DNA of 64,000 bases from Chromobacterium alkanivorans (lineage in GTDB: Bacteria; Pseudomonadota; Gammaproteobacteria; Burkholderiales; Chromobacteriaceae): NCBI RefSeq assembly GCF_016937655.1, contig NZ_JAFHKL010000002.1:420236-484235 (forward strand), given 5' to 3'. The translations under genes were made by a program, and so were the position numbers. Below the pieces are notes generated by a model. It did no database searches, was not told where the DNA came from, and was given only the letters and a program-made list of their open reading frames with translations. Below are positions 8,054 through 16,965 of this stretch, piece after piece (position 1 is the stretch's first letter; every line of letters starts with the position of its first letter).

Positions 8054-8970
8054 GTCTGGCTCCAATCCTGTCCCTGCAAGTGCCGGCGCAGGCTTAAGCG
8101 CGCCGCCGCTGCCTGTTGCGCGTCCACCATCTTGAAACGCAGCTTGGCCCCCGGCCGCGCCTGCGCCAGCTTCCACAAATCCGCCTCGATCACGCAGGCG
8201 ATGCGCGGATAACCGCCGGTCGCCTGCGCGTCCGCCAGCAATACGATGGGCTGGCCGCCCGGCGGCGCCTGCACCACGCCGGGCAAGACCCCGTGGGAAG
8301 GCAAATCGCCGGCGGCCTCGCGCGTCAGCGCCTCGCCCTGCAAGCGGTAGCCCATGCGGTTGCTCTGCGCGGACACCGTCCACTCGCCCTCGCTGAACGC
8401 CTGCCGCGCCGCCCGGGCGAACTGCGGCCACTCCGGCCCCGGCAGCGCGCGCACCAGCGGCGACCAGCCGAGATTGCGCCGGCCCAGCCGGCCGGACAGC
8501 GGCGCCGCCGGCCCCAGCGGCAGGCGGTCGCCGGCCTCCAGCGCCCGCCCCATCCAGCCGCCCAGGCCCGCTTGCAGATCGGTGGCGCGCGCGCCCAGCA
8601 CCAGGGGCGCGTCGATGCCGCCGGCCAGGGCGAGATAGGCGCGCATGCCGTGGCGGCAGCCGCGCAGCAGCAATTGCTGGCCCGCGCGCGCCGGATACCG
8701 CCAGCCGCTCCACACCGGCTCGCCGTCCAGCTCCGCGCCGAAATCCGCGCCCATCAGCGCGAACCAGCCGGCGCTCAGGAAACGGACGCCAAACGGCCCC
8801 AGGGCCACTTCGATGCCGGCCGCGTCCGCGGCATTGCCCAGCAGGCGGTTGGCCATGATCAGCGCCGGCGCGTCCAGCGCGCCGCACTGCGCCACGCCGA
8901 GGTGGCGCAAGCCATGCCGTCCCAGGTCCTGCACCGTGCTCTGAATGCCCGGCTGCGTGATTTCAATCAT
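8038..8970 (-). CDS. pxpC: 5-oxoprolinase subunit C (KipA-like)
   Basis: Protein of 310 residues of the biotin-dependent carboxyltransferase-like (KipA/PxpC) family. The N-terminus has the typical [17 protein letters not shown] and [17 protein letters not shown] segments; a [15 protein letters not shown] stretch follows near the middle, and [13 protein letters not shown] with a downstream [18 protein letters not shown] marks the cyclophilin-like C-terminal half. It acts with PxpB in the ATP-dependent step of pyroglutamate opening. It overlaps pxpB by 8 bases and pxpA by 16 bases, so the three subunits are translationally coupled. Confidence 0.95.
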   Translation of the reverse strand: MIEITQPGIQSTVQDLGRHGLRHLGVAQCGALDAPALIMANRLLGNAADAAGIEVALGPFGVRFLSAGWFALMGADFGAELDGEPVWSGWRYPARAGQQLLLRGCRHGMRAYLALAGGIDAPLVLGARATDLQAGLGGWMGRALEAGDRLPLGPAAPLSGRLGRRNLGWSPLVRALPGPEWPQFARAARQAFSEGEWTVSAQSNRMGYRLQGEALTREAAGDLPSHGVLPGVVQAPPGGQPIVLLADAQATGGYPRIACVIEADLWKLAQARPGAKLRFKMVDAQQAAAARLSLRRHLQGQDWSQTCRSI

Positions 8971-9625
8971 CGCCGCTCTCCCGCGGCGCGAAGCGCACGC
9001 TGTCGCCCGGCAGCAGCAGGGACGGTTGCTCGCGGCGCGGATCGAACAACGTCAGTTCGGTGCGGCCGATGATCTGCCAGCCGCCGGGGCTGACCGCCGG
9101 ATAAATGCCGGTCTGAGCGCCGCCTATGCCCACCGAGCCGGCCGGCACCGCCAGCCTGGGCTCGGCGCGCCGCGGCGTGGCCAGACGCTCCGGCAGGCCG
9201 CCCAGATAGGCGAAGCCGGGCTGAAAACCGAGGAAATACACCACGTAGTCGACCGAGGCATGCGCGGCGACGACGGCCTCTTCGCTCAGGCCGGCGTGCG
9301 CCGCCACCGCGGCCAGGTCCGGCCCGTGGCGGCCGCCGTAGCGCACCGGCACCTCCACCCGCCGCACACGCGGCTCGGCCTCCTTCGCCTGCGTCCAGCC
9401 GCGGCGCAGGCGCTCCAGCCAAGCCTCGCCGTCGTCGGCGTCCGGATCGAAGATCAAGGTGAGGTTGTTCATGCCGGGCACCACGTCGATCAGCCCGGCC
9501 GCGCCCGTCAGCGTCTGCGCCAGCCACCAGATGCGGCGCTGGCACGCCAGATCGGCCGGCCTGACGCTCTCCAGCACGGCGGCGCGCTCGCCCAGCAGGT
9601 AATAGCGCGTTGAGTTCGATGCCAA
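8963..9625 (-). CDS. pxpB: 5-oxoprolinase subunit B (KipI-like)
   Basis: PxpB/KipI family protein. The family core is clear: [36 protein letters not shown] and [12 protein letters not shown] place the start at the TTG at 9625, which gives 220 residues beginning with the sequence [11 protein letters not shown] after the initiator, close to the usual family length, and has a GGGAGG ribosome site five bases upstream. The first in-frame ATG is at 9688 and would add an unlikely basic tail; an ATG five bases ahead of the TTG is out of frame. It is the first gene of the minus-strand pyroglutamate operon. Confidence 0.9.
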   Translation of the reverse strand: MASNSTRYYLLGERAAVLESVRPADLACQRRIWWLAQTLTGAAGLIDVVPGMNNLTLIFDPDADDGEAWLERLRRGWTQAKEAEPRVRRVEVPVRYGGRHGPDLAAVAAHAGLSEEAVVAAHASVDYVVYFLGFQPGFAYLGGLPERLATPRRAEPRLAVPAGSVGIGGAQTGIYPAVSPGGWQIIGRTELTLFDPRREQPSLLLPGDSVRFAPRESGDD

Positions 9626-9778
9626 GCCATCCTCCCTTTGCAGCCGTCCGCCTCGCGGCGCTCGGTTATTATTTTGCAGATAAAACATCTATAAATTATT
9701 TGCATTTGTTGGCGATGTCCAGCGCAAATGACGTTTTGCTATACTGGCCGGCCAACCACCCCGTCCCCAGGCCCTCCC
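9626..9778. promoter_or_regulatory. Divergent control region between pxpB and the MarR-like regulator
   Basis: This spacer is markedly more AT-rich than its flanks. It holds a near-direct repeat (TTATTTTGCA at about 9668-9677 and ATTATTTGCA at about 9695-9704) and a TATACT hexamer at 9740-9745, suitably placed to be the -10 of the plus-strand regulator gene. The AT-rich core between 9665 and 9710 probably carries the pxpB promoter and the regulator's operator. The exact boxes are not certain. Confidence 0.45.
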
Positions 9779-10288
9779 ATGAGCGCTCAACGCAACATCG
9801 TCTCCTCCTCGCACCTGGTTTCCGAGCGTTGCGCCGAATTGTCCGAGTTCGAATTCGGCCTGATCGTGGCCAACAACGCTTTCAACCGTTGGATGATCCG
9901 CTGCATGGCGGCCGCGGGAGAAACCGACATGACCGCGATGGAGGTGTCGCTGCTGCATCACGTCAACCACCGCGGCCGCAGCAAGAAACTGGCGGACATC
10001 TGTTTCGTGCTGAACATCGAAGACACCCACGTGGTGTCCTACGCCTTGAAGAAGCTGGTGAAGATGGGCTATGTCGGCAGCGAAAAGGTGGGCAAGGAGG
10101 CCTTGTTCGCCACCACCCCCGCCGGCGTCGAACTGTGCCAGCGCTACCGCGACGTACGCGAGCAATGCCTGATCAACGCGCTGATCGACAACGGCGGCCA
10201 GCAGGCCGACATCGGCGACAACGCCCAACTACTGCGCATGCTGGCCGGCCTCTACGATCAGGCCTCGCGCGACGCCGCCTCGATGTAA
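9779..10288 (+). CDS. MarR-like winged-helix transcriptional regulator
   Basis: Protein of 169 residues with a MarR-type winged helix: helices around TAMEVSLLHHVNHRG, the recognition-helix region SKKLADICFVLNIEDTHVVS (about residues 76-95) and a wing around GSEKVGKEALFATTPAG. It resembles the predicted MarR-type regulators of the COG5631 kind. Divergent transcription from pxpB with a shared 153-base spacer makes it the likely controller of the pyroglutamate operon, sensing pyroglutamate or a related metabolite. The ATG at 9779 is preferred; an in-frame ATG at 9728 would begin in the promoter region. Confidence 0.85.
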   Translation: MSAQRNIVSSSHLVSERCAELSEFEFGLIVANNAFNRWMIRCMAAAGETDMTAMEVSLLHHVNHRGRSKKLADICFVLNIEDTHVVSYALKKLVKMGYVGSEKVGKEALFATTPAGVELCQRYRDVREQCLINALIDNGGQQADIGDNAQLLRMLAGLYDQASRDAASM

Positions 10289-10680
10289 GAGCCTGTTCAA
10301 AGCGGCGCTTCCATGCCCGCTGCGCGTCGACAAGACGCGACGCGGCCGCCCGCAAACGCGCGCAGCCCTCCCCGCGGCGCCGTCACGCCAACGGCAAGTC
10401 CAGGGAAATTAGGCTATTCATTTATTATCAAACCTTCCCATCTAAAATAAACATTCGATATAGTTGTCAAAAACATTGAATAATTTCGAATGGGATGATA
10501 AAAACGCCATACACCAGCACATAGACCGGTGAACTTCCGCCCGTCGGCGGGCGCGCCGCGACAGGCAGGCTCCGGAATCAACCGCGACGCCGGCCCGACG
10601 CACAGGCCGGCGATGTCGTCGACGGCGCTTGATGGGGACCATTAGCCGCATAGTTACCATATTCATCAGCCGGAACCGCC
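10289..10680. other. Long spacer upstream of the GGDEF-EAL gene
   Basis: A 392-base non-coding stretch. It starts with a 15-base sequence (TAAGAGCCTGTTCAA, 10286-10300) found again, inverted, at 47371-47385. A GC hairpin (GCGTCG / CGACGC, 10324-10343) may end the regulator transcript. An AT-rich block at about 10405-10505 holds an inverted repeat CATTCGA / TCGAATG (10452-10458 and 10486-10492) and a possible promoter (TTGAAT with a GATAAA about 15 bases later). No credible gene was seen. Confidence 0.5.
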
Positions 10681-13104
10681 ATGAGGTCGAATACCGCCAA
10701 CCGACAGTTGCTCTTTGTCGTGCTGCCCTTCCTGCTCATTGTCGTCATGCAGGTGGCGCTAAGCGCGTTCAGCCTCTACGTGGTGTCCACCGCCCGCGCT
10801 TACGTGGCGGGCGAAGGCTTGTGGTCGAAAGCGCAGAAGGACTCCATCTACCACCTGACCCGCTACGCCCAGACCGGCTCCGACCACGATTTCCAACGCT
10901 ACCGGCTGGCGATCTCCATCCAGCTGGGTGACCACCGGGCCCGGCTGGCGCTGGACCGCAAGCCGCCGGACCTGGACACCGCGCGCCAAGGCTTTCTGGA
11001 CGGCGGCAACCACCCCGACGACATTGAAAACATCATCCGCGCCTATCTGTGGTTCCACCGCGTCAGCTATCTGGCCGAGGCCATTCGCTACTGGAAAATC
11101 GGCGATTACTACCTGCAGGAAATTCAGACCATAGGCGAGCAGTTGCGCCAGGGGTACGCCGACGGCTCGCTGAGCCAGGCCGAGAAGACCGCCCTCACCT
11201 CGCAGATCGCCGAGATCAACGAGGCGGTGAAGGCGCCGGCCCAGGGCTTTTCCCGCGTGCTGGGCAACGCCTCCCGCGAGGTGAGCCAGGCGGTGTGGAG
11301 CGCCAACCTTATCGCCGGGATGCTGCTGGTGCTGCTGACCATTTTGCAGATCCGCCGGCTGATCCAGGCCTCGGACAATTACAAGGCCGCCTTGCAGGCG
11401 GAGCAGCAGCGCGCCGAGATCACGCTGCAATCGATAGGCGACGCGGTGATCACCCTGAACATGCAGGGCGCGGTGATTTATCTGAACCACAGCGCCAAGC
11501 ACCTGCTGAGCCATCTGGAAACGGAAAGCCTGGGCCTGCACTTCGACGAACTGCTCAGCCTGATCAAACAGGGCCAGGAAACCGACTGCGCGCTGAGCTT
11601 CGCCGAACTGTGCCGCCAGGACGACAGCCGCCGCACCTATCCCAAGCTGAACATGCTGCGCCACAACGCGATTCCGCTGCAGGTCAGCCTGGTGGCCGCG
11701 CCGATACGCGACCGCCACGGCGAGCAGTACGGCATCGTGCTGGTGCTGCACGACAACACCGCGGAACAGCAATACATCAACGAGCTGTCCTGGCAGGCCA
11801 GCCACGACGCGCTGACCGGCCTGGTCAACCGCCGGGAGTTCGAAACCCGCGCCATCAAGGCGATCAAGCAGCTGGGCCAGGCCGAGACGTCGCTAGCGCT
11901 GATGTTCATCGACCTGGACCAGTTCAAGCTGATCAACGACACCTACGGCCACGCCGCCGGCGACGAACTGCTGTGCCAGATCAGCCGCTCGGTGGCGCGG
12001 CGCCTGCGCGCCTCGGACACGCTGGCGCGGCTGGGCGGCGACGAATTCGGCGTGCTGCTCGGCAACAGCTCGGTCGAATCCGCCATCGCCAAGGCCAACA
12101 ATCTGCGCCAGGCCATCATGGAATGCAGCTTCCAATGGGAGGGCAACCACTTCTCCATCAGCGCCAGCATCGGCCTGGTCTGCGTGTCCGACGCCGACAC
12201 CTCGCTGGCCGAGGTGATGCGCTCCGCCGACATCGCCTGCTATATGGCCAAGGAAAAAGGCCGCAATCGCATCCAATTGCACATCCCGCACAATTCAGAA
12301 GTGTCGGCGCGCTTCCACGAGATGGACTGGGTGCAGCGGCTGCGCCAGGCGCTGCGCGACGACAGCTTCACCCTGTACGCCCAGGACATCGTCCCGCTGG
12401 CCGCCCACCCTGAACGCGGCCGCTATGTCGAGGTCTTGCTGCGCCTCAACGCCGACGACGGCAGCCAGGTGCCTCCGGGCTTGTTCGTGCCGATCGCGGA
12501 GCGCTACGGACTGATGACGGAAATCGACCGCATCGTGGTGGAGAAGGTGTTCCAGGAGCTGGCGCTGCTGCGCCGCGCCGGCAATCAGGACATCCGGCAC
12601 TGCGCGATCAATCTGTCCGGCTCCACCTTGTGCGACGACGGCTTCCTCGCCTTCGTGCAGCAGCAGTTCCAGCGCAGCGGCGTGCCGCCGGAGCTGATCT
12701 GCTTCGAAATCACCGAGACCAACGCCATCGCCAACCTGGAGGCCGCGCAGCGGCTGATCCACGAACTGCGCCGGATCGGCTGTCTGTTCTCGCTGGACGA
12801 CTTCGGCACCGGCATGTCCTCCTTCGCCTACCTGAAACACTTGCCGGTGGATTTCCTGAAAATCGACGGCAGCTTCGTCCGCGAGATGGCGACGGACCCG
12901 ATAGACCACGCCATGGTGGAAATGATCAACCACATCGGCCACGTCACCGGCAAGCGCACCATCGCCGAATTCGTCGACACGCCCGAGATCGTGGCCGAAC
13001 TGCGCAAGCTGGGCGTGGACTACGCCCAGGGCTTTCACCTGAGCCGGCCGGAGCCCTTCGGCTTCCGCCATGCGCGCGGCGACCGCCGAATGCGGCAGCA
13101 ATAG
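10681..13104 (+). CDS. Membrane-anchored PAS-GGDEF-EAL c-di-GMP enzyme
   Basis: Protein of 807 residues. A transmembrane helix at about 8-33 and a second at about 205-222 enclose a periplasmic sensor region, followed by a PAS-like segment (about 240-370). The GGDEF motif is at 452-456, with an RASD inhibitory I-site five residues before it. The EAL domain carries EVLLR at 584, NLSG, FEITET, DDFGTG and KIDGSF, so the metal and catalytic positions look intact. Both synthesis and breakdown of cyclic di-GMP are therefore possible. It is followed by the UndA-like gene after 96 bases that include a hairpin; co-transcription is uncertain. Confidence 0.93.
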   Translation: MRSNTANRQLLFVVLPFLLIVVMQVALSAFSLYVVSTARAYVAGEGLWSKAQKDSIYHLTRYAQTGSDHDFQRYRLAISIQLGDHRARLALDRKPPDLDTARQGFLDGGNHPDDIENIIRAYLWFHRVSYLAEAIRYWKIGDYYLQEIQTIGEQLRQGYADGSLSQAEKTALTSQIAEINEAVKAPAQGFSRVLGNASREVSQAVWSANLIAGMLLVLLTILQIRRLIQASDNYKAALQAEQQRAEITLQSIGDAVITLNMQGAVIYLNHSAKHLLSHLETESLGLHFDELLSLIKQGQETDCALSFAELCRQDDSRRTYPKLNMLRHNAIPLQVSLVAAPIRDRHGEQYGIVLVLHDNTAEQQYINELSWQASHDALTGLVNRREFETRAIKAIKQLGQAETSLALMFIDLDQFKLINDTYGHAAGDELLCQISRSVARRLRASDTLARLGGDEFGVLLGNSSVESAIAKANNLRQAIMECSFQWEGNHFSISASIGLVCVSDADTSLAEVMRSADIACYMAKEKGRNRIQLHIPHNSEVSARFHEMDWVQRLRQALRDDSFTLYAQDIVPLAAHPERGRYVEVLLRLNADDGSQVPPGLFVPIAERYGLMTEIDRIVVEKVFQELALLRRAGNQDIRHCAINLSGSTLCDDGFLAFVQQQFQRSGVPPELICFEITETNAIANLEAAQRLIHELRRIGCLFSLDDFGTGMSSFAYLKHLPVDFLKIDGSFVREMATDPIDHAMVEMINHIGHVTGKRTIAEFVDTPEIVAELRKLGVDYAQGFHLSRPEPFGFRHARGDRRMRQQ

Positions 13105-13200
13105 GCTACCGGCCTGGTCGTCAGGCCGGATCAGGGCGGCCGGCAGGCCGCCGCGTCTGGCCGGCTTGGCCCGGCTTTGCTTCTAAGGAAAGGGGACACG

Positions 13201-13995
13201 ATGAGTAAAGAGATCGGTTTTGTCAGGAGCGGCCCGCTGATGGACCTCCACAGTTATCCGGAATGGACACGGGAACTGGTGCGCCACTGCGACGCCTTCA
13301 AACGCCAAGTGGTGGAGCACGAGTTGTTCCGGCAGATGCGCGACGGCGTGCTGCCCGCCGCCATCCATCAGGCTTTTCTGCGCGGCGGCTGGCCGGTGAT
13401 CGAACAGTTTCCGCAATACATGGCCAAAAACCTGTTGAAAGTGCGCTACGGCCAGCACCGCGGCCACGATATGGCGCGCCGCTACCTGATCCGCAACATC
13501 CGGGTGGAGCAGAACCACGCCGACCACTGGATGCAATGGGCGGCCGCGTCCGGCGTGGACGCCGACAGCCTGCTGCGCAACCCTCAGGCGCTGGAGACGC
13601 TGAGCCTCAGCCACTGGTGCCATCAGGTCTGCGAGCGCGAGTCGCTGGAGGTGGCGATGGCGGCCACCAATTACGCGATCGAAGGCGCCACCGGAGAATG
13701 GTGCGCCGCCGTCTGCTCCAAGGAGGACTACGCCCGGCAATTCCCCAAGGAAAAGCGCGCCAAGGCGATGAAGTGGCTGGCTCTGCACGCGCATTACGAC
13801 GACGAACACCCGTGGGAGGCGCTGGAAATCATCGTCACCCTGGTGGGCGAAGACCCAAGCGCGCGGCAAGTGGCCGAGTTGCGTCACGCGATCTGCCAGA
13901 GCCACCGCTATATGCGCTTGCTGCTGGATCATTATATGAGCCAGCCCACGCTTGAGACTTGCGCGCGCGTCAGCGCGGAGCCGGCGCTGGCCTGA
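13201..13995 (+). CDS. Haem-oxygenase-like non-haem iron enzyme (UndA/TenA-like)
   Basis: All-helical protein of 264 residues, often annotated as TenA-like. Candidate metal ligands are Glu68 (VIEQF), Glu103 and His106 (VEQNH), Glu161 (IEGATGEW), His196 (LALHAHYD), Asp200 and His203 (DDEHPWE). Their spacing closely follows that of the diiron haem-oxygenase-like oxidase UndA, which makes 1-alkenes from medium-chain fatty acids. It lacks the Cys pair of thiaminase TenA at the expected place. I infer a diiron oxidase or oxygenase; its substrate cannot be read from sequence. The ATG at 13201 follows an AAGGAAAGGGG ribosome site. Confidence 0.8.
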   Translation: MSKEIGFVRSGPLMDLHSYPEWTRELVRHCDAFKRQVVEHELFRQMRDGVLPAAIHQAFLRGGWPVIEQFPQYMAKNLLKVRYGQHRGHDMARRYLIRNIRVEQNHADHWMQWAAASGVDADSLLRNPQALETLSLSHWCHQVCERESLEVAMAATNYAIEGATGEWCAAVCSKEDYARQFPKEKRAKAMKWLALHAHYDDEHPWEALEIIVTLVGEDPSARQVAELRHAICQSHRYMRLLLDHYMSQPTLETCARVSAEPALA

Positions 13996-14147
13996 GGGCG
14001 GTTCCCGGCCTGACGAGCCGGGACGGGACAGGGCTTTGCGGCGGAAAAAGCGGAGCGTGCGCAACACGCAAGCCTCCCGCAAGCCTGGCCGCCGCGCCCA
14101 GCCCTTGCGCGACAAGCAATGAACGGGCTCGCCGCCCGCCGCAAAAC

Positions 14148-14183
14148 AAAGCGCCCCGCAAGCCAAAACTTGCGGGGCGCTTT
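14148..14183 (-). terminator. Rho-independent terminator after gltX
   Basis: A perfect 15-base-pair hairpin (AAAGCGCCCCGCAAG and its complement) with a six-base loop. Reading the minus strand it is followed by TTTGTTTT, so it suits gltX. It could also help end the plus-strand UndA-like transcript. Confidence 0.85.
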
Positions 14184-14280
14184 GCCTTAAGTCCTCGGGC
14201 CGGCTCAGCGCCGGCCCAAAGCCTCGCCAGCAAAAGCGAGGCAAGGCGTTGCGGCCGAGGACGCGCGCTTGAAGCGGCGC

Positions 14281-15666
14281 TCAGCCGCGCAGGCGGCGCA
14301 GCACTTCATCCTTGCCGATCAGGGCCAGCACCGCGTCCACCGACGGAGTCTGGGTGGTGCCGCACACCAGCACGCGCAGCGGCATGCCCAGTTGGCCCAT
14401 CTTGATGCCCTCTTCCGCGCAGAAAGGCTTGAACAGTTCGTGGATGGCTTCCGCGGACCAGACGTCCAGCGCCGCCAGCTTGTCGGCGAAACGGCCCATT
14501 CGCGCCACGCTGTCGTCGGACAGATGCTTGTCCACGTCGGCCGCGGCGGCTTCGCGCTTGCGGTAGAAATAATCCACTTCCAGCGCCAGCGCGTTCAAGT
14601 CCTGCACCCGCTCCTTGACCAGGGCGATCACCTCTTCGATGGCCGGCCCGCCGGCCAGCTCGACGCCGGCGGCGGCCAAACGCGGCGCGATCAGCTCGGC
14701 CAGACGGCCGTTGTCGGCGGTCTTGATGTGCTGGGCGTTCAGCCACATGAATTTTTCATGGTTGAAGCGGCTGGCGGACGCGCTCACCGCCTCCAGGCTG
14801 AACCACTCGACGAACTGCTCCATGCTGAAGAACTCGTCGTCGCCGTGTCCCCAGCCCAGGCGCGCCAGGTAGTTGAGCAGCGCTTCCGGCAGGATGCCCT
14901 TGTCGGCGTAGTCCACCACGCTGACCGCGTCGCGGCGCTTGGACATCTTCTGGCCGTCCTCGTTGAGGATCATCGGCAGATGGCCGTACACCGGCAGCGG
15001 CGCGTTCAGCGCCTTCAGGATATTGATCTGGCGCGGCGTGTTGTTGACGTGGTCGTCGCCGCGAATCACGTGGGTGATCTGCATGTCCCAATCGTCCACC
15101 ACCACGCAGAAGTTATAGGTCGGGCTGCCGTCCGGACGGGCGATGATCAGATCGTCCAGCTCCTGGTTGGCGATCTCGATGCGGCCCTTGACCGCGTCGT
15201 CCCAGGCCACCACGCCGTCCAGCGGCGTCTTGAAACGCACCACCGGGGTCACGTCCGCCGGGATCGCCGGCAGGGTCTTGCCGGCTTCCGGGCGCCAGCG
15301 GCGGTCGTAGCGCGGCTTCTCGCCGCGCGCTTCCTGCTCGGCGCGCATGGTTTCCAGCTCGTCCTTGCTGCAATAGCACAGATAGGCGTGGCCGGAGGCC
15401 AGCAGTTGCTGGATCACGTCCTTGTAGCGGTCGAAGCGATGAGTCTGATAGAACGGACCTTCGTCGTAGTCCAGGCCCACCCAGTGCATGCCGTCCAGAA
15501 TCGCCTTCACCGATTCCGGCGTCGAACGCTCCAGATCGGTGTCTTCGATGCGAAGCACGAACACGCCCTTGTTCTTGCGGGCGTAAGCCCAGGAAAACAG
15601 CGCGGTGCGCACGCCGCCGATATGCAGATAACCGGTGGGGCTGGGAGCGAAACGGGTACGGATCAT
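14281..15666 (-). CDS. gltX: Glutamyl-tRNA synthetase
   Basis: Class I aminoacyl-tRNA synthetase of 461 residues. The HIGH-type motif is HIGG at 15-18 (SPTGYLHIGGVRTALF) and the KMSKR motif is at 240-244. It charges tRNA-Glu with glutamate. The LCYCSKDEL stretch keeps the first zinc-type Cys pair of E. coli GluRS, but the second Cys/His pair is replaced by Trp/Pro (DRRWRPE), so the zinc site is probably lost. It is encoded alone, 119 bases from the downstream end of the ribose regulator gene, and ends at a strong hairpin terminator. Confidence 0.97.
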   Translation of the reverse strand: MIRTRFAPSPTGYLHIGGVRTALFSWAYARKNKGVFVLRIEDTDLERSTPESVKAILDGMHWVGLDYDEGPFYQTHRFDRYKDVIQQLLASGHAYLCYCSKDELETMRAEQEARGEKPRYDRRWRPEAGKTLPAIPADVTPVVRFKTPLDGVVAWDDAVKGRIEIANQELDDLIIARPDGSPTYNFCVVVDDWDMQITHVIRGDDHVNNTPRQINILKALNAPLPVYGHLPMILNEDGQKMSKRRDAVSVVDYADKGILPEALLNYLARLGWGHGDDEFFSMEQFVEWFSLEAVSASASRFNHEKFMWLNAQHIKTADNGRLAELIAPRLAAAGVELAGGPAIEEVIALVKERVQDLNALALEVDYFYRKREAAAADVDKHLSDDSVARMGRFADKLAALDVWSAEAIHELFKPFCAEEGIKMGQLGMPLRVLVCGTTQTPSVDAVLALIGKDEVLRRLRG

Positions 15667-15785
15667 GGTGACTCAGGCTCGAAAACGTAAAACGGCTATT
15701 GTACGCCGGCTGGCGAAGCAGCAGCAAACCCCAGGGTCTGTTGGCCTTTGTTTTTCAGCCGGGAGGAAGCCTGGGCCGACAGGCC

Positions 15786-16799
15786 CTAATCCGGCCAGCG
15801 CCGGTGCAGGCTGGCCGGCACCAGCGACTCCGGCTCGGCCAGGGTCTGCCCTTCCAGCAAGGCCAGCGCCAGATCCAGGCTGCGCGCCGCCATTTCGCGG
15901 CTGTCCTGCACGATGGCGTCGACGCGCAGCGGCAGACAGTCCAGCAAGGAGTGATCGTCGAAGGTCAGCAGGCGCAACGGCGCGTTGGCCAGGCCGCAGT
16001 GCTGATTGAGAAAGGCCAGCGCGCCCTCCAGCAGCGACACCGAGGCGGTGAACAACGCCTGCGGCAGGCGTTGATGCTGTTGCCGCCATTGCTGCATCAG
16101 CTCGAAGCCGGAGCGGCGCAGGTAATCGCGATGGCAGACCCAGCCCGGCTTTTCCTCCACCCCGTGACGCGCCAGCGCCTGGCGATAGCCTTGCAGGCGA
16201 TCGCGGCTGGGCGACAGCTCGGCCTGGCCGCCGAAGAACACCACTTCGGACACGCCCTGCTCCAGCGCGTCGCCCACCAAGCGCTCCACGCTGGCGCAGC
16301 CGTCGGTCACCACCGACGGAATGCCGCTGCCGTCCACCCGGCGGTCGACGAAGACCAGCGGCAGCCTGCGCACCCATTTCTGATAGGGCTTGGCCTCGTG
16401 CGTGCACGGCACCACGATCATCGCGTCCACCTGCCGCGCCGCCAGATGGGCCATCACCTCGGCCTCGCGCCGCGGATCCTCGTCGCTGGTCACCAGCAGC
16501 ATCTGGTAATCGCGCTGCCGGCACAGCTCTTCCATCGCCTGGGCCAGCGCCGCGTGCGCGGAGTTGGTCAGGTCCGGAATCACCAGCCCCACCGAATTGC
16601 TGCGCCGCGAGCGCAAGGAGCGCGCCGACTGCGACGGGTTGAAATGCTGTTCTCGCGCCACCTGCTCCACGCGTTCCACCGTGGCCCGGGAAATGCGGTA
16701 ACGCTCGGCATGGCCGTTGAGCACCATGCTGGCGGTGGTGCGCGACACGCCGGCCAGTTCGGCGATGTCGTCTATGGTCAAACGCTTGTAGCCGCTCAT
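15786..16799 (-). CDS. LacI-family regulator, Cra/FruR-like, linked to rbs genes
   Basis: Protein of 337 residues: LacI-type helix-turn-helix at the N-terminus (LTIDDIAELAGVSRTTASMV, residues 6-25), a hinge near 50-60, then a periplasmic-binding-protein-like sensor domain. Several stretches are closer to Cra/FruR than to E. coli RbsR: RTTASMVLNG, NSVGLVIPDLTNS, FFGGQAELSPSRDR and LPQALFTASVSLLEG. Position at the end of the ribose cluster, 166 bases after rbsB, implies it controls the operon. The start at 16799 gives the standard N-terminus; an upstream in-frame ATG at 16907 adds an Arg-rich tail. Effector may be a sugar phosphate, by analogy with Cra. Confidence 0.9.
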   Translation of the reverse strand: MSGYKRLTIDDIAELAGVSRTTASMVLNGHAERYRISRATVERVEQVAREQHFNPSQSARSLRSRRSNSVGLVIPDLTNSAHAALAQAMEELCRQRDYQMLLVTSDEDPRREAEVMAHLAARQVDAMIVVPCTHEAKPYQKWVRRLPLVFVDRRVDGSGIPSVVTDGCASVERLVGDALEQGVSEVVFFGGQAELSPSRDRLQGYRQALARHGVEEKPGWVCHRDYLRRSGFELMQQWRQQHQRLPQALFTASVSLLEGALAFLNQHCGLANAPLRLLTFDDHSLLDCLPLRVDAIVQDSREMAARSLDLALALLEGQTLAEPESLVPASLHRRWPD

Positions 16800-16965
16800 C
16801 GACAGCCTATTCCTCATGCGGCGGCGCCGTGTCGGCCGCTCGAAACTCGATTGCAAAACAGCCCCGGCCTGCGCAAGCGCGGGACGGGGCCGCCGATTGC
16901 TGGCCACCTTACCTCAAGCGGGCCGGCGTCGCCAGAGCGACGGCGGCCTCCCAGGCTTAGAACTC

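Noticed and set aside
10442..10666. 74-codon minus-strand frame in the spacer before the GGDEF-EAL gene
   Set aside because: Arg-rich, no ribosome site and no recognisable pattern; the spacer looks regulatory.
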